Assembly: GCA_001898235.1 (NCBI GenBank)
Contig: MKTN01000062.1
Coordinates: 1 to 38,423 of the forward strand
Source: Gammaproteobacteria bacterium 39-13
GTDB taxonomy: Bacteria > Pseudomonadota > Gammaproteobacteria > Berkiellales > Berkiellaceae
DNA: 38,423 nucleotides
Reading direction: 5' to 3'
The position numbers and the translations under genes were made by a program. The notes under the pieces were generated by a model. That model did not search any database and was not told the origin of the DNA. It saw only the letters and a program-made list of their open reading frames with translations. This document shows, piece by piece, positions 33,833 through 38,423 of the stretch (position 1 is the first letter of the stretch; every line of letters starts with the position of its first letter).

Positions 33833-34628
33833 TTTCTTGACTCCGCAACTTCCAACGACTAACAAAATTATCATAATCTTCTTGCGTGTCTACCCCAGGA
33901 ATGGCACCATCAACAACACCTGCAACAATAGAATAACCATTCTCTATAATCCGCAATTGTTCTAGTTTCTCAGTTAATTCAAGACGCCCTTGTGGCAAAG
34001 ATACATATTTCTTCAAAAAATCTGGACTATAGGCATAAACTCCAAGATGCATAAAGTAATCTGTGGGATTATTAATTACACCTTGCGTGTCGCGTGGATA
34101 AGGTATCAAGTTTCGTGAAAAATATAACGCCTGATATCCCAAAACATGATTATCCTTTCTTCTGACAGGTGCACCAAGCACAGCTTTTACACAATTAGGA
34201 TCGCTCGGTGAACCATTTCCTTGAATAGCATTACTAGGAAAACGCGTAACTAAGGTTGCCATGGCGGCATTACTTGCTTGATAAAGTTGAATCAAAGCAT
34301 CAATTCTATCTGGTTCAAGTTCCGGCTCATCTCCTTGCACATTCACAATGAGCTCAGCCCCTTTGAGGTGTTTTGCAGCCACTTCAGCTAAACGATCCGT
34401 ACCCGTTGGATGGTTAGGATCCGTCATTACTACTTCACCCCCAAAATCTTTAATGGCGTTATAGATCCGCATATCATCAGTTGCTATTAATACCTGATCT
34501 GCAAGCATTGCTTTCTTTGCCTGTTCATAGACATGGCGTACCAAAGGCCAACCTGTCTTCGACAGCAACATTTTTTCAGGCAAACGTGTAGAAGCCCACC
34601 GAGCGGGAATAACTATCGCAACCGACAT
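33810..34628 (-). CDS. kdsB: 3-deoxy-manno-octulosonate cytidylyltransferase (CMP-KDO synthetase)
   Basis: A 272-aa enzyme that activates KDO with CTP for lipopolysaccharide inner-core synthesis. Signatures: IPARWASTRLPEKML near the N-terminus, ATDD, HPTGTDRLAE, VNVQGDEP, YFSR..IPYPRD, HLGVYAYS and the C-terminal GVDTQEDYDNF. It is slightly longer than E. coli KdsB (about 248 aa), mainly through a short insert around residues 130-150 and a few C-terminal residues. AAGGAG lies ten bases before the ATG. It heads a three-gene operon with the HIT and HAD genes, and shows that the organism makes KDO-containing LPS. Confidence 0.96.
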   Translation of the reverse strand: MSVAIVIPARWASTRLPEKMLLSKTGWPLVRHVYEQAKKAMLADQVLIATDDMRIYNAIKDFGGEVVMTDPNHPTGTDRLAEVAAKHLKGAELIVNVQGDEPELEPDRIDALIQLYQASNAAMATLVTRFPSNAIQGNGSPSDPNCVKAVLGAPVRRKDNHVLGYQALYFSRNLIPYPRDTQGVINNPTDYFMHLGVYAYSPDFLKKYVSLPQGRLELTEKLEQLRIIENGYSIVAGVVDGAIPGVDTQEDYDNFVSRWKLRSQESEICIGS

Positions 34629-34737
34629 GTACGAATAACTCCTTTTAGGGAAACCGAAATTATAGAGAAATTCAAAGTTTGTGGGTATTTTTTATAACAT
34701 AAAAGTAATTTAAATAGCTTATTAATTTAATTAAATA

Positions 34738-34765
34738 GGACATCCACTTTACTTCGTGAATGTCC
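34738..34765 (-). terminator. GGACATCC-type hairpin between two minus-strand genes
   Basis: GGACATCCAC pairs with GTGAATGTCC (one mismatch) around an 8-base loop. It lies downstream of the gene at 34840 and upstream of kdsB. Confidence 0.6.
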
Positions 34766-34839
34766 CAGTTCTTGCTTTGGAAATGAGTGCCCTAGCGCTA
34801 AACAATGGAGTATTTTCCACAATAGAAAAATTAGCCTTT

Positions 34840-36102
34840 TCATGGTCTCCCAAATGGGGGACGTAGTAATGGTGTATTTTTTGCAGAATGAGTACTAGAC
34901 GCTTGGTTTAACAGATTGACATGATGATGATCCGCAGCGCTTGTTTTGCTATTTGATTGGATAGTCATTTTCCAATACCCAACCGTAGTACGAGTATTTT
35001 GGAATGCCGGCAAAAAATGCGCTGTTTGAAATTTCGATCGTTCTTGTATACCTAAGGGATCTTTTTTCTCATTAACCGTAGATTGACTTACATCTTTGAT
35101 ACGTCTTGTACAATCGTTAATAAACTGTTTGAGATTGAGAGAAAATAATTTTTCATTTCCTTGCTTTTTTATAATAATGATTTTCTTTCCATTATCACTT
35201 TTCTCTTCAAGGCAGACTGCATGCTGCTCTAACACATCTTTTAATATCTGTTTAAACTTATAATTTCTTGTAGTAATAACCACTGCACTTTCGCATAAAT
35301 CTATATACACACTCACACTAAAAGATCTAAGATTTTTGCTAAGACGGTGGACTAATGGTTTCAAGATATCTTCAGAATCCATGCGCCTAACCATTTCGTT
35401 CAGTGTTGCATCTCCATATCCTTCAAGAATCGACTCACTTGCCGGATCATGTATTTTCGCAACGATGTCCCATTGTGGATCACAAATCCAGAGCTGGCCA
35501 TTTATTACATCACGATACACAGCCCATGTATGCGCACCATATTCTTTTTTTCTATGTCTTAAAGTAGAACGATACTGGCGAACCTTTCCTCTTGGTAAAA
35601 TATGATGTTTAACAAGATGTGCTAGTATACTTGCTGCAAGCAACCCCTTGTGCCGACACACTAATAATTTTTTTTCTACAAACTTTTCAATACTTAGATC
35701 AATAGGATTACAATTATTCTGCTTTATTTTTTGACTTTGAATAAACCTATCTAAATCGCTTCCTCTTTTTACTTCTTCTTCAGAAACGATATCTGGACTG
35801 CCGTTGAGAGAATTGATAGCTCTATTTACAATCTGTAAGCATTCTTGAATAGATTTGCCATGGCATTGCTGAGTGATTTCTTCTTTTAGGCCCTTTACTA
35901 AAGGGGAATTTGAATCAAAAAACAATCTTTCGCGAAGCGTTCCTCCCCCCATGGAAACCCAACGTCTATTAGCATGGCTGACAAAATCAATTTTAGAATG
36001 TACAGTCTGCCACAATTTCCCTTGGTACTGCACAGTTCGGGAAGTTCCATTTACTTGCTCAGAGATTTGTGTTCGAGAAATGAGGTTATCTTGACTAGTC
36101 AT
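34840..36102 (-). CDS. Transglutaminase-like / papain-fold protein, putative effector
   Basis: A 420-aa protein with no signal peptide or membrane segment. Residues 140-215 match the transglutaminase-like cysteine-protease fold: Cys in VCRHKGLLAA (C149), His in YGAHTWAVYRD (H191) and Asp in WICDPQWD (D208). This Cys-His-Asp order and the surrounding CRH...AH.W...D pattern recall EDR1-type and bacterial transglutaminase-like domains. The N-terminal 130 and C-terminal 200 residues match nothing I know; the tail is Ser/Asn/Pro-rich and disordered. No ribosome binding site is seen before the ATG. It could be a protease, amidase or transglutaminase. An effector role is inferred from context. Confidence 0.8.
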   Translation of the reverse strand: MTSQDNLISRTQISEQVNGTSRTVQYQGKLWQTVHSKIDFVSHANRRWVSMGGGTLRERLFFDSNSPLVKGLKEEITQQCHGKSIQECLQIVNRAINSLNGSPDIVSEEEVKRGSDLDRFIQSQKIKQNNCNPIDLSIEKFVEKKLLVCRHKGLLAASILAHLVKHHILPRGKVRQYRSTLRHRKKEYGAHTWAVYRDVINGQLWICDPQWDIVAKIHDPASESILEGYGDATLNEMVRRMDSEDILKPLVHRLSKNLRSFSVSVYIDLCESAVVITTRNYKFKQILKDVLEQHAVCLEEKSDNGKKIIIIKKQGNEKLFSLNLKQFINDCTRRIKDVSQSTVNEKKDPLGIQERSKFQTAHFLPAFQNTRTTVGYWKMTIQSNSKTSAADHHHVNLLNQASSTHSAKNTPLLRPPFGRP

Positions 36103-36199
36103 TTGTTAAAATTCTATTAATTATCCAAAGCAAATCATACCTCATATTTCTGAATAATCAATCGTGTAGCAACTACTTTAGCAAGCATTTAATTTAAAA

Positions 36200-37201
36200 T
36201 TAGACAGTAATAACAATCTTACCAATCTGCTCATTTGATTCCATATATCGATGTGCGTCAATAATTTGTGTTAAAGGAAACTCACGAGCAATTTTTGGTT
36301 TAAATTCATTTGATTGTATGTGATCAAAAACATATTTCTGAGCTTTTTCCCTTAATGAAGGATTTGAAACCAATTCAAACAGAGTATAACCACGGATCAC
36401 TAGGCCTTTATTGAGTGCAGCAAAAAGTGGAAAAGGAGTTGGTTCCAATGATAAATTTCCATATTCGAAAATCATTCCACCATAGGCTGCAGCTTCAGCA
36501 AGCATCTCAAGTCTTTTCCCAGCAACCGGATCAAAAATAATCTTTGAACCTTTACCATGAGTGATCTCATTCACTTGAGCCACAAGATCTTCCTCTTGTG
36601 TTACAATCACATGGTCTGCACCGGCTTCTAATAATGTTGCCTTTTTCTTCGCTGTTCGTGTAACTGCTATGCTGACAGCCCCCTCTGCTTTAGCAATTTC
36701 AATAGCCGCGATACCGACACTACTGCTTGACGCTGTAATTAATACAACATCACCTTTCGTTATTTTTGCATAATGAATTAACGCGCCATAGGCTGTTAAA
36801 TATTGCATCCAAATAGATGTTGCTTGGCTCGGCGTTAGTTTTTCAGGATAAGCGGCAAGAGCATAAGTAGGCACAATTGCTACTTCACCATACACTCCAT
36901 ACTGACTTAAATTAAAGCATGGCACTGTACTAAATTTCTTCCCAAGAAATGCCTGATCTACCCCAGGTCCGATTGCTTCAACAACGCCAGCCGCCTCGTA
37001 GCCAATTTTAGAGGGTAATTGGGGTTGAATCAGATAGCGCCCCATTCTAAACATGATTTCAGCACGATTTAATCCTATAGCCTGTACCCGCAACAAAACT
37101 TCGCCGTTTCCTGGCTTTGGTATGGGCATTTCTTCAATTTTTAATACCTCTGGGCCACCAATTTCATGAAAACGTACAATCTTAGCTGTATTTGTTGACA
37201 C
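36200..37201 (-). CDS. Quinone oxidoreductase-like MDR (zinc-less alcohol dehydrogenase family) protein
   Basis: A 333-aa medium-chain dehydrogenase/reductase without zinc ligands. It has the N-terminal EIGGPEVLKIEE, IGLNRAE, GYEAAGVVEAIGPGV and a Rossmann segment at about 153-165 whose usual glycine-rich loop is replaced by ASSSSVG. Members reduce quinones, enones or aldehydes with NADPH. The start is a GTG at 37201, six bases after AAGGAG. It is a single gene. Confidence 0.9.
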   Translation of the reverse strand: MSTNTAKIVRFHEIGGPEVLKIEEMPIPKPGNGEVLLRVQAIGLNRAEIMFRMGRYLIQPQLPSKIGYEAAGVVEAIGPGVDQAFLGKKFSTVPCFNLSQYGVYGEVAIVPTYALAAYPEKLTPSQATSIWMQYLTAYGALIHYAKITKGDVVLITASSSSVGIAAIEIAKAEGAVSIAVTRTAKKKATLLEAGADHVIVTQEEDLVAQVNEITHGKGSKIIFDPVAGKRLEMLAEAAAYGGMIFEYGNLSLEPTPFPLFAALNKGLVIRGYTLFELVSNPSLREKAQKYVFDHIQSNEFKPKIAREFPLTQIIDAHRYMESNEQIGKIVITV

Positions 37202-37435
37202 AGTTTTCTCCTTCTATTCGGTGCTATCACTCGATAAATATCAGCCTTAAGGGTAACCACTTTTCAAGTGTAAATATCACGATTTTTAGCATGAGGATAA
37301 TCGGCGCATGAACTTGAAATGCATTTATCTAGAAGTCTTTTGACTCGTCTAAGATTAGCATATTAGGAATATAGAGTTTGAATTATGTATAAAAACAGCT
37401 ATAAAATTTACAGAGAAATAATCATTTGATATAAA

Positions 37436-38326
37436 ATGAAATACATTTCAAGAATAGCAAACACACTTCAAAGTGCTTTCGTTCTATTTGGGAAAAGCTA
37501 CCTAAAAATATTTCCTTTTCTGATCTGCTATGGGATTTGCAGTTTTGGTATTGATAAGGTCATTCCTTTAAGTAAAAAATCAATTAGTATTATTTCACTT
37601 TTAAATAACTTTATGCAATTACTTGTATATATTCTATTTTTTTGTTTTATCATGGTAGCCGTATATCAATATTACAAAAAGGAACCATTTAAATACCTCT
37701 CTATTATTTCCACGGGCGGAAAACGTTTCATTCCCATGTTCACTGCCTACTTAATCGCGATATTTATCACGCTGGGTATCATTTTAGGATCATTTGTGGT
37801 TATTATTATGCCAACAGTTGTTCCTATTATTAGCGCTTCAGCATTACAGGGAAATGTTGTTTTAACCGACATGCTCGAATCTTTAATGATAGATTTTGTC
37901 AAGCAGTTATTGCTTGGCTTTAAGCTTGGCTTTTTGGAGATCCTCTCCTTTTCCCCTTTATTTTTATTAAATCTGGTCAATCATATCTATAGTGGCGATA
38001 TTAAAACGGTAGAAATTATTATTATTGGTATTTGCTTTGCCATCGTGCTTTATTTTTTTACCGCAGGGGCATTCATTATTGATAAAAATTTAAGCGCATG
38101 GTCTGGTTTGAAAACTAGTCTGCGCCTTATTCATCAAAATTGGCTTATCACCTTTGTTATCGTACTAATTTGGGGCTTTACAATTAATATTCTCAATTGG
38201 CTACTGGGATATTTTATCGGCTCACATTCAACTCAAATCATTGGTTTATTAACTTTTTCATTTGGGCCATGCCTTATGATTGTTCATTGCGAAAAGCTTT
38301 TAGGACATCCACTTAATTCTGAATAA
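37436..38326 (+). CDS. Multi-pass membrane protein of unknown function
   Basis: A 296-aa protein with about six hydrophobic helices and a basic first loop. No family is recognised with confidence; the pattern (an amphipathic start, paired helices, SGLKTSLRLIHQNW) resembles DUF-type glycerophosphoryl-diester-associated membrane domains, but this is weak. The ribosome binding site is poor. Two hairpins follow. Confidence 0.7.
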   Translation: MKYISRIANTLQSAFVLFGKSYLKIFPFLICYGICSFGIDKVIPLSKKSISIISLLNNFMQLLVYILFFCFIMVAVYQYYKKEPFKYLSIISTGGKRFIPMFTAYLIAIFITLGIILGSFVVIIMPTVVPIISASALQGNVVLTDMLESLMIDFVKQLLLGFKLGFLEILSFSPLFLLNLVNHIYSGDIKTVEIIIIGICFAIVLYFFTAGAFIIDKNLSAWSGLKTSLRLIHQNWLITFVIVLIWGFTINILNWLLGYFIGSHSTQIIGLLTFSFGPCLMIVHCEKLLGHPLNSE

Positions 38327-38355
38327 ATACAATCTGTATAATCTCAGTTACTTAA

Positions 38356-38401
38356 GGACAGCCATTTTACTTAAGATGGATGTCCTCTTGGTTACCAAGA
38401 G
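38356..38401 (+). terminator. Double hairpin: GGACATCC type plus CTCTTGG stem
   Basis: GGACAGCCAT (38356) pairs with ATGGATGTCC (ending 38385), one mismatch. Directly after it CTCTTGG pairs with CCAAGAG (38385-38401) around TTA. Another core copy, GGACACCCACAT, starts at 38407. Confidence 0.6.
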
Positions 38402-38423
38402 TTAAAGGACACCCACATCAGTT

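Overview
This is a 38.4-kb AT-rich, gene-dense stretch of a bacterial chromosome carrying about 40 protein genes. I see no rRNA, tRNA, CRISPR array or insertion sequence. The housekeeping genes (kdsB, anmK, an EmrE-type SMR pump, a Bcr/CflA-type MFS pump) look gammaproteobacterial. They are mixed with eukaryote-like or effector-like genes: a RalF-type Sec7 ARF-GEF, ankyrin proteins, a small protein ending in a polybasic stretch plus CaaX box, a transglutaminase-like protein and a permuted NlpC/P60 protein. That mix suggests an intracellular, amoeba-associated member of the Legionellales (Legionella, Coxiella or Berkiella-like). This placement is inference from gene content, not from a marker gene.

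Layout. 1-3.8 kb: a truncated coiled-coil membrane protein with a GTG start, a small secreted protein, a DUF2269 membrane protein, a His/Lys-rich orphan and an SMR efflux pump. 3.9-7.4 kb: a DUF488 protein, then a MASE1 histidine kinase overlapping its single-domain response regulator by ATGA. 7.4-11.8 kb: an SDR oxidoreductase, a Tyr-rich lipoprotein, an MFS pump, a small membrane protein and a secreted histidine acid phosphatase whose ribosome binding site lies inside a hairpin. 11.9-14.6 kb: two ankyrin-type proteins. 14.7-15.4 kb: a microcin-like peptide with a double-glycine leader and a 72-aa companion. 15.4-19.6 kb: a serine hydrolase, the Sec7 protein, an exported orphan, the permuted NlpC/P60 protein and the CaaX protein. 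19.6-24.5 kb: a Tyr-rich lipoprotein, an M20 amidohydrolase followed by anmK, a third Tyr-rich exported protein and a Ppx/GppA-like protein.

24.6-38.4 kb: an unusual non-coding region, then a 1123-aa protein with an intact poly(A) polymerase/CCA-adding head domain and a duplicated basic segment, two alpha/beta hydrolases, an atypical SDR, a second microcin-like peptide (MREL...SGA leader), the kdsB-HIT-HAD operon, a transglutaminase-like protein, a quinone oxidoreductase-like enzyme and a multi-pass membrane protein. A dispersed repeat with the core GGACATCCA occurs at least fifteen times here and was not seen in the first 24 kb. It forms hairpins downstream of genes and a 36-bp tandem array near 25.3 kb.

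Two points stand out. First, two unlinked peptides have 15-residue leaders of the class II microcin / double-glycine type, with no exporter in the window. Second, several proteins look built to act inside a eukaryotic host (ARF activation, host prenylation, nuclear-localisation-like basic motifs, cysteine-hydrolase folds). No secretion system is encoded here, so delivery is inferred.
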